64,000 nt of DNA from Channallabes apus (GCA_030522415.1 CM060108.1:53236452-53300451), one strand, 5' to 3'; positions 25,578 through 37,478 are shown, counted from the stretch's first letter. Made by a program: numbers and translations. Notes: generated by a model not told the origin, from the letters alone.

Positions 25578-25973
25578 ATTCCAAAATCTATGGCCACGAC
25601 AGCTTACAGATACGAGATTTTGTGTGTTTGTTACAATACAACTCTGAAATATACGACTCTGACCGTTTACAGATACAAATCTCATTTTTACAACTCCTTT
25701 GTTTAATTAAAAAGGAGTTTAAAACGGAGGCGGGGCCCATGCGCCGAATCGATTCATCTTCTCTCAGATAGTAATGCCTGTGCATGTGGCCTTGATGACG
25801 TACTATTGACAGTGTTGTCACGAATTTCGCAATTGGTCCGTGAAACAGAGGAGTTGTAAAAACGAGATTTGTATCTGTAAATGGTCAGAGTCATATATTT
25901 TTTTTACAGTTGTACTGTAACAAACACACAAAATCTCGTATCTGTAAGCTGTCGTGGCCGTAGATTTTGGAAT
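25578..25973. mobile_element. 396-bp MITE with terminal inverted repeats of about 125 bp
   Basis: The left arm begins 'attccaaaatctatggccac' and the right arm is its near-complement, ending 'ggccgtagattttggaat'. Pairing continues through 'gacagcttacagatacgaga' and beyond to about 125 bases with few mismatches. The unique centre is about 140 bases. No target duplication is evident, so the superfamily is unknown. It sits between an L2 3' UTR fragment and a Rex1-like fragment. Confidence 0.85.
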
Positions 25974-26044
25974 CCAACTCAGACAAAAGACAGAATTACA
26001 CACAAATCTTTTTTTTTTACGCACAAATATTTTTGACAGGGATT

Positions 26045-26628
26045 TTATTCCATACTCATCTGCCAGAGTCACATCCGCGTTCGTCATACCAGATGTTGGT
26101 ACTTTATAGTCCGTTATTGTTCTTAGTCCCTGCCACAGGCACCTAGAGTCACTCTGTTGGAGTTGTGACTCTAGATTCATCCCATAGCGCTGCTCCGCCT
26201 CTTTCACCACCTTCCACACATTATATGATGCAGCCTTGTACGGGTCCATGTCCCTCTATGCAAGTCCCGTGTTGTAGGCGGCGGTGCGAGATCTCAGAGG
26301 GTCACAAATGGTTTTATCCACCCATGGCTTCTGGTTGGGAAACATTGGGATAGTCTTTTTTTCCACAGTATCATCCGCTAGTTTCCTGATGATTCCCACA
26401 ACCGCTTCCATAAACACGCTGATGTCATCGCAGATCCCAGTGTGTCCTGTAACGACGCCACCGATTGGTCCGTGCAGCGGGCGACCTCCCTCTCAACCGG
26501 AACTTCCTGTTTGAGCCTCTGTTTGTATTTTGGCATGAGGAAGATGGCGGCATGGTTGGATTTCCCAAACAGTGGACGAGATTGTGCCTTGTAGCCGTCT
26601 AACCCTGGTGGGGTAGGTGATGTGCTGA
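26045..26628 (-). pseudogene. Rex1-like LINE, linker/RT N-terminal fragment
   Basis: On the - strand, SNHAAIFLMPKYKQRLKQE (end of endonuclease) is followed by degraded spacer sequence and then KVVKEAEQRYG, LESQLQQSDSRCLWQGLRTI and GMTNADVTLADE, overlapping the start of the RT region of the copy at 1482. Small indels change the frame. Confidence 0.75.
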
Positions 26629-29600
26629 TGTAACATTCATTTTGAGAATCCAGAAGACCCTCTGAGAACAGCATTTATATCCATACTGGACTCCATAGGC
26701 GTAAATCAGTGTGTAGTAGGACCCACTCATAAAGCAGGTCACACTTTAGATTTAGTAATATTCTTCGGATTAATTATAAGAAATGTATTCACAATTCCAC
26801 TGTCTGAAATTATCTCAGATCACTATCTTGTCTCCATTCAAGTGTGTCACAGTGATAATGTACACACAGCACCGCGCTACCGTATTAAACGTACATTCAC
26901 ATCAACTACCACACAGAGTTTTATCAGTAATCTCCCAGAGTTACCAACTTCGATTAGGCCACCGTCTGACCCCACAGAACTCGATCAGGCGACTGAATAT
27001 TTAGAGTCGACACTTCGTTGTACCTTAGATAATGTAGCCCCAGCTAAAAGAAAAATTATTAGAGATAAGAAACTCGCTCCCTGGTATAACGATCACACGC
27101 GCACTTTAAAACAGACTGCTCGGAAATTAGAGCGTAAATGACGTCAAACTAAATTGTTGGTATTTCAAATAGCATGGAAAGAGAGCATCCTGAACTATAG
27201 GAAAGCTCTTAGTGTAGCTAGATCAATGTATCTCTCCACTCTTATAGAAGAAAATAAAAATAATCCTAGATTTTTATTTAATACCGTAGCCAAATTAACC
27301 AGAAATAAGACCACTACAGAAATCTCCACAACAACATCATGCAATAGCGAGGACTTCATGAACTTTTTTAATAATAAAATTGTAAATATCAGGCATAAAA
27401 TTGAGGCTTTGAAACCAAACAGTGTAATTGATACAGATGTTAACCTAGCCATGTCAGATTCAATCCTAGAATACTTTACTCCTCTTGAAGAGAATGAACT
27501 AATTTCACTCATCTCTTCTGCAAATTCATCAACCTGTATATTAGATCCTATACCGACACATTTTCTTAAACAGATAGTACCAGTAATAACAGAACCGCTG
27601 TTGAGAATAATTAATTCCTCACTCAGCATTGGTTATGTTCCAAAATCTTTTAAAGTAGCAGTTATTAAACCAATAATTAAGAAACCTGACCTCGACCCCT
27701 GTCAGCTGTCCAATTACAGGCCAATATCAAACCTTCCCTTTATCTCTAAGATTCTGGCAAAGATAGTAGCGGAGCAGCTATGCTCATATCTACATAGAAA
27801 TGGCATACATGAACTGTATCAGTCAGGATTTAGGCCTCATCACAGCATAGAAACAGCACTCGTTAAAGTAGTAAATGACCTCCTATTGGCCTCTGATCAG
27901 GGTTGTGTAACTACGCTTGTATTACTCGACCTCAGTGCAGCTTTTGACACTATTGATCATGCTATTCTTCTTCACAGATTAGAAAATGTAGTAGTAATTA
28001 AGGGTACAGCCCTCTCCTGGCTCAGATCCTATTTGACCGATCGTTATCAGTATGTAGACTTAAATGGTGATTATTCTGCATGTTCTCTAGTGGAGTTTGG
28101 CGGTCCGCAGGGTTCAGTTTTAGGCCCACTGCTTTTTTCCCTTTACATGCTTCCTCTGGGCAACATAATCCGTAAGCATGGTATTAGTTTTCATTGTTAT
28201 GCTGACGACACACAGCTATACGTCTCAACAAAACCTGATGAGAAAAACCATCTTACTAAAGTTGAGCAATGTGTTCAGGACATAAGAAATTGGATGCTAA
28301 TTAACTTCCTTCTGCTTAATCCGGATAAGACAGAAGTTCTAGTCATAGGACCGCATACAGCTAGAAGTAAAATCTTAGATCACACCGTAACTTTAGATGG
28401 CCTTTCTGTTCCGTCAAGTGCAACAGTAAAAGACCTCGGCGTGATTATAGATTCCAGCCTTTCATTTGAAGCTCATGTAGATAATATCACCAGGATAGCA
28501 TTCTTTCACCTCAGAAATATCGCCAAAATAAGAAATATATTGTCGCTAAATGATGCAGAAAGACGAGTTCATGCTTTTATCACTTCTAGGTTGGACTATT
28601 GTAATGCCTTACTGTCTGGTTGTTCAGTTAGGTGCATAAACAAGCTTCAGCTAGTCCAGAATGCAGCAGCGAGAGTCCTCACTAGAACCAGAAGATATGA
28701 GCACATCACCCCTATCCTATCTTCACTGCATTGGCTCCCTGTGAAATTTCGCATTGATTTTAAAATACTACTCTTGACATATAAGGCATTAAATGGTGTC
28801 GCCCCGCAGTATCTGAGCGAACTGCTAGTGTCTTACGATCCACCACGCCTACTTCGGTCAAAGGATGCAGGCTGCTTATCAGTACCGCGTATTATGAAAA
28901 CTACAGCTGCGGGCAGAGCTTTTTCTTACAAAGCCCCAAAATTATGTAATAGTCTTCCAAATAGTGTTCGGGACTCAGACACAGTCTCAGTGTTTAAGTC
29001 TAGGCTCAAAACCTATTTATTTAGCCAAGCATTTTTATAAATAGATTTGCCATAAGGTAAAGGAGCAGATCTGCGGGACTCATGGACGTAGAGTATTATG
29101 GTGAACTGGTATGTTTAGATGCTCTCTTCCTCAGTCTCATTTGATGACTCAGGATTGTTGACGGTGAGGTGATTGTTTGCTTTACATCTCAGTTCCCCCT
29201 CATGTTTGTGTTTCCTTCTGGCTCTCCCTTTTAGTTATGCTGTCATAGTTAGTCCTGCCGGAGTCCCTGCTTGCACTCTACAGTAAATATACATTCACAT
29301 TATACATTGTGACTGTGACCATACCTAATTGCAATCTCTCCTCCTCTTCTCTTCCTCCCCCTCTTTCTCTTTCCTCTCTCCCCCTGTTTCCCCCTTTCAC
29401 TCTTTCTCTCTCTCTCTCTGTCGAGCTACACATGTGGTTCCTGAGCTGCCAGTGATCCAGACTCCCTCTGCCCTCCGGACCTGTCTGATCCATCCTGGTG
29501 CCCGGTTTCTGGTTGGAGGTCTCATCACATGGATGCCCCGTGTGTCTCTTTAGGATGCGCCTGGCGTCTGGGGATGATTCTATCTACTTAGAAGATGGTT

Positions 29601-30040
29601 CTGGCCTCGACTGGTGTTGTCAAGCTGTTTCTCTGAGGACTTGACAATTCGATAGTTCAGGACTGGAACTTTCTACAAGTCTATCTGAGTCTGCAATAAC
29701 TACTGGACTCCATTTTAACATCAATTAACATTAACTATTATAGCTGAACCTAACACTTAACACTGTATAAATGCAGATAATTTCCTGCTATCTGTTTCAC
29801 CCAGATGAGGATGGGTTCCCTGTTGAGTCTGGTTCCTCTCAAGGTTTCTTCCTATTACTATCTAAGGGAGTTTTTCCTTGCCACTGTCGCCCTCGGCTTG
29901 CTCACCAGGGACTATCTGAACATTTTTGATTCATACACATTCACATTCCATACAAACTTAAATAATTCTTTTGATTGTGTAAAGCTGTTTTGAGACAATG
30001 TCAATTGTTAAAAGTGCTATACAAATAAAACTGAATTGAA
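26629..30040 (+). mobile_element. L2-clade LINE, 5'-truncated
   Basis: It begins inside the endonuclease domain, runs through a nearly intact reverse transcriptase and a 1-kb 3' UTR, and ends in 'ataaaactgaattgaatt', the usual L2 tail. Fragments of the same subfamily lie at 37088-37340, 44068-46147 and 25370-25577. Confidence 0.85.
26640..29040 (+). pseudogene. L2 ORF2, truncated, one internal stop
   Basis: The frame opens within the endonuclease (ENPEDPLRTAFISILDSIG), continues to DHYLVSI, and reads on to RTLKQTARKLERK, where a TGA at 27139-27141 replaces the Trp found in related copies. From 27142 it is open for 632 codons: [51 protein letters not shown] (first RT Asp), the [19 protein letters not shown] motif and [11 protein letters not shown] with the catalytic Asp pair near 28201. 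The C-terminal region ([27 protein letters not shown]) is complete to the TAA at 29038. Only the 5' truncation and one stop codon inactivate it. Confidence 0.85.
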
Positions 30041-30240
30041 TTAATTACGCACACCCCACTTTGCAGTTATTTATTTGTAAAAAATGTTTGGAATCTTGTA
30101 TGATTTTTGTTCCACTCCTCACCACTTTGTATTGGTCTTTCACATGGAATTCCAATAAAATTGATTCATGTTTGTGGCTATAATGTGACAAAATGTGGAA
30201 AAGTTCAAGGGGGCCGAATACTTTTGTAAGCCACTGTACC
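30041..30240 (+). mobile_element. Tc1-type terminal segment
   Basis: The block ends in 'gggggccgaatacttttgta' plus 'agccactgta', a typical Tc1 terminal repeat of fish. No transposase is attached; it abuts the L2 tail. Confidence 0.6.
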
Positions 30241-30344
30241 AAACTACTCCAAATGCCCTCAAACAAATTCCTAGACACCTTTGGAACGAACAATAACTTT
30301 TTTTTCGAATTCCATTCATTTTCAATGGTCACACACTTTCACTT

Positions 30345-30640
30345 ACAGATGTCGCCATTAAAAACGCACGTTTCGAGAAAAGGGATCCCGTGACTTGCCG
30401 CGGCTTTGCGCGGCTGCGTGCGGGAAGCTGTGAAAATGCCCTTTATTACCCGTAGGGGGCAGTCGTGTTTCAGTCTGAGGTATTGTGTGTCTACTGAAGC
30501 CGAAAATGTGTCCAAATTACGCATGCGTGTTCGGAGACGCTGTGCCTCCGCTGTGGATCAGTCGGTTGTGGATCATCACGGAGGTATTACACGGCGTGGC
30601 TGGAGCTGGAGTTTGTCGTGTTCGAGGTAAGTTTACCTTT
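30345..30640. repeat. CpG-rich repeat shared with 16825-16890 and 35190-35460
   Basis: 'acagatgtcgccattaaaaa' recurs inverted near 35440, and 'tagggggcag.cgtgtttcag' recurs near 16827. The block ends in a possible donor GAG|GTAAGT at 30628, so a non-coding first exon on the + strand is an alternative reading, but no downstream exon was found. Confidence 0.4.
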
Positions 30641-31432
30641 CTTTTTTGGATGTGATTCTCGCTTTCATGACTCCCAATTAATGTTCATATTAATCTCAGG
30701 ACGTACAATTAGCAATATTTCAGTTTTTAATAGTGTGGAGATTCACAAAACACCGTTTTCGTGTAAAAACCTGAACCTACGGAGCCCCCCAGGGGTCCTG
30801 TGGTAAATAAATAAATAAATAAAATAATAACGAAACGAGCGCACGGATTAATAAACCGAGATGTGTGTTTCTTACCCCCACCCCTCGTGAAAACGGCGTG
30901 TTCAGACAACGGCTCCCAGTGAGATGCCATTTCTGAACAAACTGAGTCGTGTGTGTTAAAGCATTAAATGGTAAAAGAGCACTAGCAATAAACGTTTTTT
31001 TTTTCTGAAGCCGAACTTTATTAATGAGTTACAAGTTAAATTTAAACTGTAAAGAACCTGTACATATGTTCATACAGTATTGACAGCAGCTCTAATTTGT
31101 CTAAATCGCATTGCAGACAAGAAAAAGAAGTCGAGTCATCCTGTGACCCTGCATGCTTAATCTTTCCACACACGATTCTTGCTTCTCACTTTTTCCTTAA
31201 TCTCCGGTTCGGTTCTGGTTTCGGTCTGTTCTCATGAGTTGTGAAGCGAGAGGAACAAAGTATAAATATTGTTCATTTGCTAAATTAAGTATCATGAATT
31301 TTAATTGAATATCTATCTCTGTATTTTTTCACAGCAGTTTGTGACTGAAAGTGTGTCTGCATCTGACTTCAGGAGTTTCCTGACCAACGTATCTAACGGT
31401 CATATTTAAAAATCATAAAGTACAGTTATAAG
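30641..31432. other. No gene recognised
   Basis: AT-rich DNA with a short (aaat)n at 30803-30820. Confidence 0.45.
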
Positions 31433-31560
31433 TTATCGTCCACTAGCTTCCCAATAAATCCCACTATCGCTTCTGTAAACACGCAGACGTCATCATCGGA
31501 GCTGTTTCTGAACCTGTTTCCACAGGTTTATAATACACCACGGCCAAGTGAACCACGTTC
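31433..31560 (-). mobile_element. Rex1-like LINE scrap
   Basis: 'ctagcttcccaataaatccc' and the following 50 bases align with 26372-26430 ('ctagtttcctgatgattccc'), the family's linker between endonuclease and RT. Confidence 0.55.
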
Positions 31561-32429
31561 CCGTCGAACGAAACGAGGCATAATCCTGGTGTTTGCTTCG
31601 GTTATGACACACCATAGTTTATTATCTGCTGTGGTAGATCTGATTATTTATTCAAACACAATAATAAAGCTTTATATCCTCAGGAGGGCTCAGTACATTG
31701 TTTTAGCGATAGTTTCACGGAAGCAAGTTCAGAACTAATCTAAACAAAAAAAAAAAAACATCCGAAGCTTCAAATAGAATGAACGAACTAATGAATTTTC
31801 TTAAAACGTTATTTTTAAGATTAAGTAGAGCTAAATCCCTAAATCTCCTTATAAAATATTGCTGATTATCAATGCGGGAATGAATGGCGAATTGTCAAAT
31901 GGCGAAGCATATGCTTCCGTGAAATTGATATAATTGATATATATATATATGTAAGGGACTGCCCCTAGAGGGCACTGTGGTTGAGTTTGTTTTCTGTAGT
32001 TTTTGTTAGAAGACCCAATTTCCCAGAAGGCACCTCGGTCAGGTAATAACGAAGTTTCACCTGTGCCGAGGTGGCTCGTTAGAACGATTATAAAAAGCTG
32101 TTAGCTCTGGGGAACTGGGTCGAGCATTAGTATTGTCAAGTGGACATTTGTTTTTGTGTTTTTGTTTTATTTGGTTTAAATAACGTTTGTTTGTACTGGC
32201 TCTGGAGGTTTTGCTTTCTTGTGTTTAAAAGTGATTGTGTATCTGTGATTTTGCATAGGGGGTTTTGTGAGTATGAAGAATGTGGTTCTTATTCTTGTGT
32301 GTGTGGTCATTCTAGTTAGTTTAGTCTGTGTGGACTTAAATGTCCTTCCCTCAGGTTAATCTGTGTAAAATCCATACATGCTTCTACGTGTGTGTGTGAC
32401 TGGGGAGCTTAGGTGTGGATGTAATGGTT

Positions 32430-32642
32430 TGATGAGTGAGTGTATGTGTAAGAAGTGCATATGAGTGAGGGTGTGTGTGTAAGAAGTGCATATGAGTGAG
32501 GGTGTGTGTGTAAGAAGTGCATATGAGTGAGGGTGTGTGTGTGTGTAAGAAGTGCATATGAGTGAGGGTGTGTGTGTGTGTGTGTAAGAAGTGCATATGA
32601 GTGAGGGTGTGTGTGTGTGTGTGTAAGAAGTGCATATGAGTG

Positions 32643-32679
<37 letters not shown>

Positions 32680-32693
32680 AGTGCATATGAGTG

Positions 32694-32728
<35 letters not shown>

Positions 32729-32742
32729 AGTGCATATGAGTG

Positions 32743-32779
<37 letters not shown>

Positions 32780-32793
32780 AGTGCATATGAGTG

Positions 32794-32830
<37 letters not shown>

Positions 32831-33272
32831 AGTGCATATGAGTGAGGGTGTGTGTGTGTGTAAGAAGTGCATATGAGTGAGGGTGTGTGTGTGTGTAAGA
32901 AGTGCATATGAGTGAGGGTGTGTGTGTGTGTGTAAGAAGTGCATATGAGTGAGGGGGTGTGTGTGTGTGTGTAAGAAGTGCATATGAGTGAGGGGGTGTG
33001 TGTGTGTGTGTAAGAAGTGCATATGAGTGAGGGGGTGTGTGTAAGAAGTGCATATGAGTGAGGGGGTGTGTGTAAGAAGTGCATATGAGTGAGGGGGTGT
33101 GTGTAAGAAGTGCATATGAGTGAGGGTGGGGGTGTGTGTAAGAAGTGCATATGAGTGAGGGTGGGGGTGTGTGTAAGAAGTGCATATGAGTGAGGGTGGG
33201 GGTGTGTGTAAGAAGTGCATATGAGTGAGGGTGTGTGTGTGTGTGTGTGTGTGTAAGAAGTGCATATGAGTG

Positions 33273-33315
<43 letters not shown>

Positions 33316-34165
33316 AGTGCATATGAGTGAGGGGGTGTGTGTGTAAGAAGTGCATATGAGTGAGGGGGTGTGTGTGTAAGAAGTGCATATGAGTGAGGGG
33401 GTGTGTGTGTGTGTAAGAAGTGCATATGAGTGAGGGGGTGTGTGTGTGTGTGTGTAAGAAGTGCATATGAGTGAGGGGGTGTGTGTGTGTGTGTAAGAAG
33501 TGCATATGAGTGAGGGGGTGTGTGTGTGTGTGTAAGAAGTGCATATGAGTGAGGGGGTGTGTGTGTGTAAGAAGTGCATATGAGTGAGGGGGTGTGTGTG
33601 TGTAAGAAGTGCATATGAGTGAGGGGGTGTGTGTGTGTAAGAAGTGCATATGAGTGAGGGGGTGTGTGTGTGTAAGAAGTGCATATGAGTGAGGGGGTGT
33701 GTGTGTGTAAGAAGTGCATATGAGTGAGGGGGTGTGTGTGTGTAAGAAGTGCATATGAGTGAGGGGGTGTGTGTGTGTAAGAAGTGCATATGAGTGAGGG
33801 GGTGTGTGTGTGTAAGAAGTGCATATGAGTGAGGGGGTGTGTGTGTGTAAGAAGTGCATATGAGTGAGGGGGGGGTGTGTGTGTAAGAAGTGCATGTGAG
33901 TGAGGGGGGGGTGTGTGTGTAAGAAGTGCATGTGAGTGAGGGGGGGGTGTGTGTGTAAGAAGTGCATGTGAGTGAGGGGGGGTGTGTGTGTAAGAAGTGC
34001 ATATGAGTGAGGGTGTGTGTGTGTAAGAAGTGCATATGAGTGAGGGTGTGTGTGTGTAAGAAGTGCATGTGAGTGAGGGGGGGTGTGTGTGTGTGTAAGA
34101 AGTGCATGTGAGTGAGAGGGTGTGGGTAAGGAGTGTGTGTGGGTAAGGAGTGCACGTGAGGGTGT
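32430..34165. repeat. Minisatellite of about 45 units with variable (TG)n spacer
   Basis: The 23-base core 'aagaagtgcatatgagtgag' plus 'gg' is followed by (TG)n of about 3 to 16 dinucleotides. Variants are regionally sorted: 'gagggtgtg' units on the left (to about 32940), 'gagggggtg' in the middle, a short block with 'gagggtgggggtg' (33120-33215), and 'gcatgtgag' with longer G runs at the right end (33890-34120). The core lacks stop codons on the - strand, so all three - frames stay open for hundreds of codons; these are not genes. Confidence 0.97.
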
Positions 34166-34379
34166 GGGTGATGTGCTCAGGTAGAAGTGTTGACGTGTGG
34201 GGATGATGAGTAAAAGAGTGTGTGGGTGTGTTTGCTTCTAGCTTGGCAGAAGCGTCAGTATGTATGGAACACGTAGAAGCCGACAGACAATCATATCATC
34301 AGGAACGTTAGCCCGATGTTTTAGTTATCTATGAACATCTATCTGTCCATACAGAAATCATGTGATATGTGTTTGGTAT

Positions 34380-34645
34380 TAAAGCCTGCCTGTTTGAGAG
34401 CCGGTGTGGTAGCACAGAGCTAATGTGTGTATGTTCCAGGTGTTCGAGCCTGTATGTCTGAGTCTGTACTCAAGCTGAATGCTAAGGTATTAGAGCCTGT
34501 ACGTTTGAATCAGAACTCATAGTAAATGTTTCAGGTATTAGAACCTGGTTATTCGTACCGAGCTAGGCTATAGGCTTCCGGTGTTAGAGCCGGCATGGCA
34601 GAGTGGGTAACTACGTCGAGCTAGCGTTACCTGGTTTGAGGGGTA
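34380..34645. repeat. Imperfect tandem repeats of about 50 bp
   Basis: Variants of 'gtattagagcctgtacgttt' occur at about 34378, 34440, 34487, 34536 and 34580, inside the enlarged LTR. Confidence 0.6.
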
Positions 34646-34839
34646 GGGTTTGTGTGTTTGTTCCCAGAACCTTTGTACGTTATGTATCCAGAGCCAGTGT
34701 TGCGGTTTGTTTTACTTTCAAGTATTTTGTTTGTTTAATAAAAGACTTGCTTTCAAAAAGACCAACGACTGCGTTTATGCCCGCCTTTGTACTGTACGCC
34801 CACGGCCACACCAACAGCCCGTACCACTACGTACGTGAC

Positions 34840-34847
<8 letters not shown>

Positions 34848-34902
<55 letters not shown>
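34848..34902. repeat. (TG)n microsatellite
   Basis: About 27 uninterrupted TG units immediately beside the right border of the solo LTR. Confidence 0.97.
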
Positions 34903-34903
<1 letters not shown>

Positions 34904-35189
34904 ATTTTAATTCTTTCTGATACACAAACCCTCCGTGCACGCACACACAATCTCTAAAATATTAATAGCATACATGTACAAATAAACAAATGTAGGTGTA
35001 ATAAAAGTAGTCGTGATGTCAGTACTCGCCCAGCAAACCAGCCTTTTGCAGCAGCTTAAAACGTATGAATTATCTTCAAATATACAAAAAAAAAAGTGAA
35101 AAAAGACACTCGATTATTTTGCATAGGTTATTTGTTTAATTCAAAAAGTTTGTAAAAACACTTTAAAACGAGAGAAACTGTTAAAATCC

Positions 35190-35460
35190 TCGTTCGCCTT
35201 CTCAGCGTTAGGTAGCGAGTGACGTCATGATTTGAATCTGCGCGCCACCGGGGAAACATAGGGAAACTGACTTTCCCGGACCACCGGCTTTTAGATAAAG
35301 TCCTTCCATGCGCCATCTGGCGGATATTTAGTGAAGCACAACACATTAATTTTAAATTCCCGAATGTTGCCTCCGGCAAGTCGCGGCACGCCGCGCGCTA
35401 AATTGCGGCTTCTCGCGGGAAAACGCGCAGTCTTAAAGGCGACATCTGCATAACTCCCAA
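35190..35460. repeat. CpG-rich repeat, inverted relative to 30345
   Basis: The reverse complement contains 'cagatgtcgcctttaa' and 'cgacttgccg', as in 30345-30400. It is possibly a small non-autonomous element; its borders are unclear. Confidence 0.4.
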
Positions 35461-35537
35461 ACGTCTGACTCAAACTAAAATTGTGTCTACCTTCATGGTT
35501 CATTCTCACGCACAGACTGTACCATCACCCCTCAGAA

Positions 35538-35543
35538 TTTATT
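35538..35543 (-). terminator. Candidate poly(A) signal of SAMHD1-like gene
   Basis: AATAAA on the - strand about 490 bases after the stop; the first sense hexamer seen, so the placement is tentative. Confidence 0.4.
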
Positions 35544-36032
35544 AGCCTTAAGAAGCTTCAGATTATACACATCACTGAGTACACTCAATAAGAGAGTTAA
35601 AAATCAGGAATTTGGTAGAGGAAGGTAAGTCTGTTACACAAAGAAGTGAAAGCAAAACAGATGGAAAAAAGCACAACAACTTTTGAACAAAAGTGTTATG
35701 AATGCTAGATTCCTCACATGTTCACTATTGATACTGAAATGTAGATATTGTAGTGATTGCAAATTAGTCCTAACCATGGTTAGAGAAGCAAACCATGAAT
35801 AAATGCACCTATTACACCTTCACCATGTGCTGGTTTATAATCCAGACAAAAAAAAAAAACACAGAAGTTTAACCTTAACCTATAAAGCTATGAAAAAAAA
35901 TGAAAAGGTACCTTAACATGATTTTAATTCTCAATGGAACAATTTGATATTTGAGACCTGAATCATTTATACGATACACCGTATTATATAGTAGCCTTTG
36001 ATTGACATGTGATCAGCTTTGTCAATGACACT

Positions 36033-36179
36033 TCAATGTTGTCCTTTTGGGGAACCAAAGAGATTTTTTTTTGCTGCTTCTCTGCCTTTTTGGATATCAG
36101 CTTCTGCATCTTCACTTCCTCCAGATTTATCAGAGGTTAACTTCAGAGGAGTTAATTCTGGAGCAGCAATATTAGCACT
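36033..36179 (-). CDS. samhd1: SAMHD1-like, last coding exon (C-terminal tail)
   Basis: The acceptor is 'ttgtttctag'; phase 0, 48 codons, then TGA at 36033-36035. The start, SANIAAPELTPLKLTSD, aligns with the human tail around IAPLITPQKK, so the Thr in TPLK (about 36150-36152) is the likely counterpart of human T592, the cyclin A/CDK phosphosite that controls tetramer stability and restriction activity. The tail then has GSEDAEADIQKGREAAKKNL and ends FGSPKGQH. It is recognised by this local alignment and by exact phase with the previous exon, despite the 7.7-kb intron. Confidence 0.85.
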   Translation of the reverse strand, partial: SANIAAPELTPLKLTSDKSGGSEDAEADIQKGREAAKKNLFGSPKGQH

Positions 36180-37087
36180 CTAGAAACAAACACACACAGG
36201 ATTATATTTCCAGCAACATTATGCTAAGAATGTTTAGAGACTGGAAAACACTGTACAATGTGCAGGTCTTTAAGCCACTAAGTGAAAACACCTCCTGTTT
36301 CTAACAGGGGCTCAGGAGCAGTTATATCTATATTCTCATATGAGGAGTGTTCAGCTTTCTAGTTATTACATGCTAGGTATATGGTCTTCAAGACACATCT
36401 GTTTAGAACTGGTCAGAGGTTTCTTTTATTTTTACAGGTCAGGATGTTATCACAATATTAACTTTAGCATCCACATAAACACAAATGACACACTCATGCA
36501 CACCAGTGGCGGCTGCTAGCTGTTGAAACAGGGGAAGCTCATATTAGGCCTTCATCATAAAAAAATCACCTGCAAATCCGCAAGGGACTGAACTCGAATC
36601 TCTGTAAGGCTACAGTGTTCAGTCCCATGCAGATTGAGGAGCGTTTCTAGGATTTTCAGGTAAGGGGGACTTACCACCATAGATGTTTAACACAGAAGCA
36701 GTACTCAAATGAGTCTTCTTGATCACATGCTGTTTACCCTATAAACATTTTTCTATGTACAGGTACAATAAAAAAAATATAACCAGAGAACAGCATATAA
36801 CTTTAAACTTACATTGATTAGCAAAATAAACAACACACCTATGAGGCTGGACAATGGAATAAACTGTGTGGGGGCCAATAATATTAAATATTTATCTGTT
36901 CATTCTTTGACAATACTGCTGCTTCTTGTTGGAAACTGGCAGACATAAAAAAAAATTTGAAAAATAGTTTCTGATGCAACGACTTCAATCAATGTTGGGG
37001 ACACAGTGTTAATGTGCCTGAGAGGCTGCTGCGCTTTCAGAGAACTGAACTGTAGAACTGAACACAGAACTGAACTATGCAGATCAT

Positions 37088-37340
37088 TTATCACCCAGAT
37101 GAGGATGGGTTCTCTGTCGAGTCTGGTTCCTCTCAAGGTTTCTTCCTATTACCATCTCAGGGAGTTTTTCCTTGCCACTGTCGCCCTCGGGCTTGCTCAC
37201 CAGGGACTATCTGAACATTCTGATTCATACACATTCACATTCCATACAAACTTAAATAATTCTTTTGATTGTGTACAGCTGCTTTGAGGCAATGTCAATT
37301 GCTAAAAGCGCTATACAAATAAAACTGAATTGAATTGAAC
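37088..37340 (+). mobile_element. L2 3' end fragment inside the hAT
   Basis: It matches the last 250 bases of the L2 at 26629-30040 and ends in 'ctgaattgaattgaa'. A 31-base segment beginning 'gaactgaactgtagaa' at 37042-37072 recurs with one mismatch at 37345-37375, consistent with a target duplication. Confidence 0.8.
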
Positions 37341-37478
37341 TGTAGAACTGAACTGTAGACCTGAACACAGAACTGTAGATGGATTCATTAATTCATTAAT
37401 ATAAATAAACATTCTTTTAATATAATTAAACAAAGCATCTTTTTTAATATCATTCCTTTTTGTTTGTTTGTTTCTATT

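Larger units (their letters stand above)
31950..34840 (+). mobile_element. Solo LTR enlarged by an internal minisatellite
   Basis: It starts TGTAAGGGACTGCCCC and ends CGTGACT, flanked on both sides by 'atata' (31945-31949 and 34841-34845). The 5' half matches the solo LTR at 50830 and the LTR start at 63717: 'ctagagggcactg', nested inverted repeats, and a TATA box at 32089. Near the 3' end a poly(A) signal AATAAA lies at 34737-34742 followed by 'agactt', as in the sister copy ('attaaaagacttt'). The sister LTR is 657 bases; this one is 2891, mostly because of a minisatellite at 32430-34165 and an additional diverged block at 34380-34640. The last base differs from the usual CA end, so the right border is slightly uncertain. 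Confidence 0.7.

Noticed and set aside
32356..34155. A 599-codon - strand frame, and two others of 527 and 471 codons, rich in His, Thr and Ser
   Set aside because: They are three frames of the same minisatellite whose unit lacks stop codons; there is no start context, splice structure or domain.
32430..34165. Regular short repeats with variable spacers, CRISPR-like at first glance
   Set aside because: Spacers are pure (TG)n, the host is a fish, and no cas-like genes are near; it is a minisatellite.
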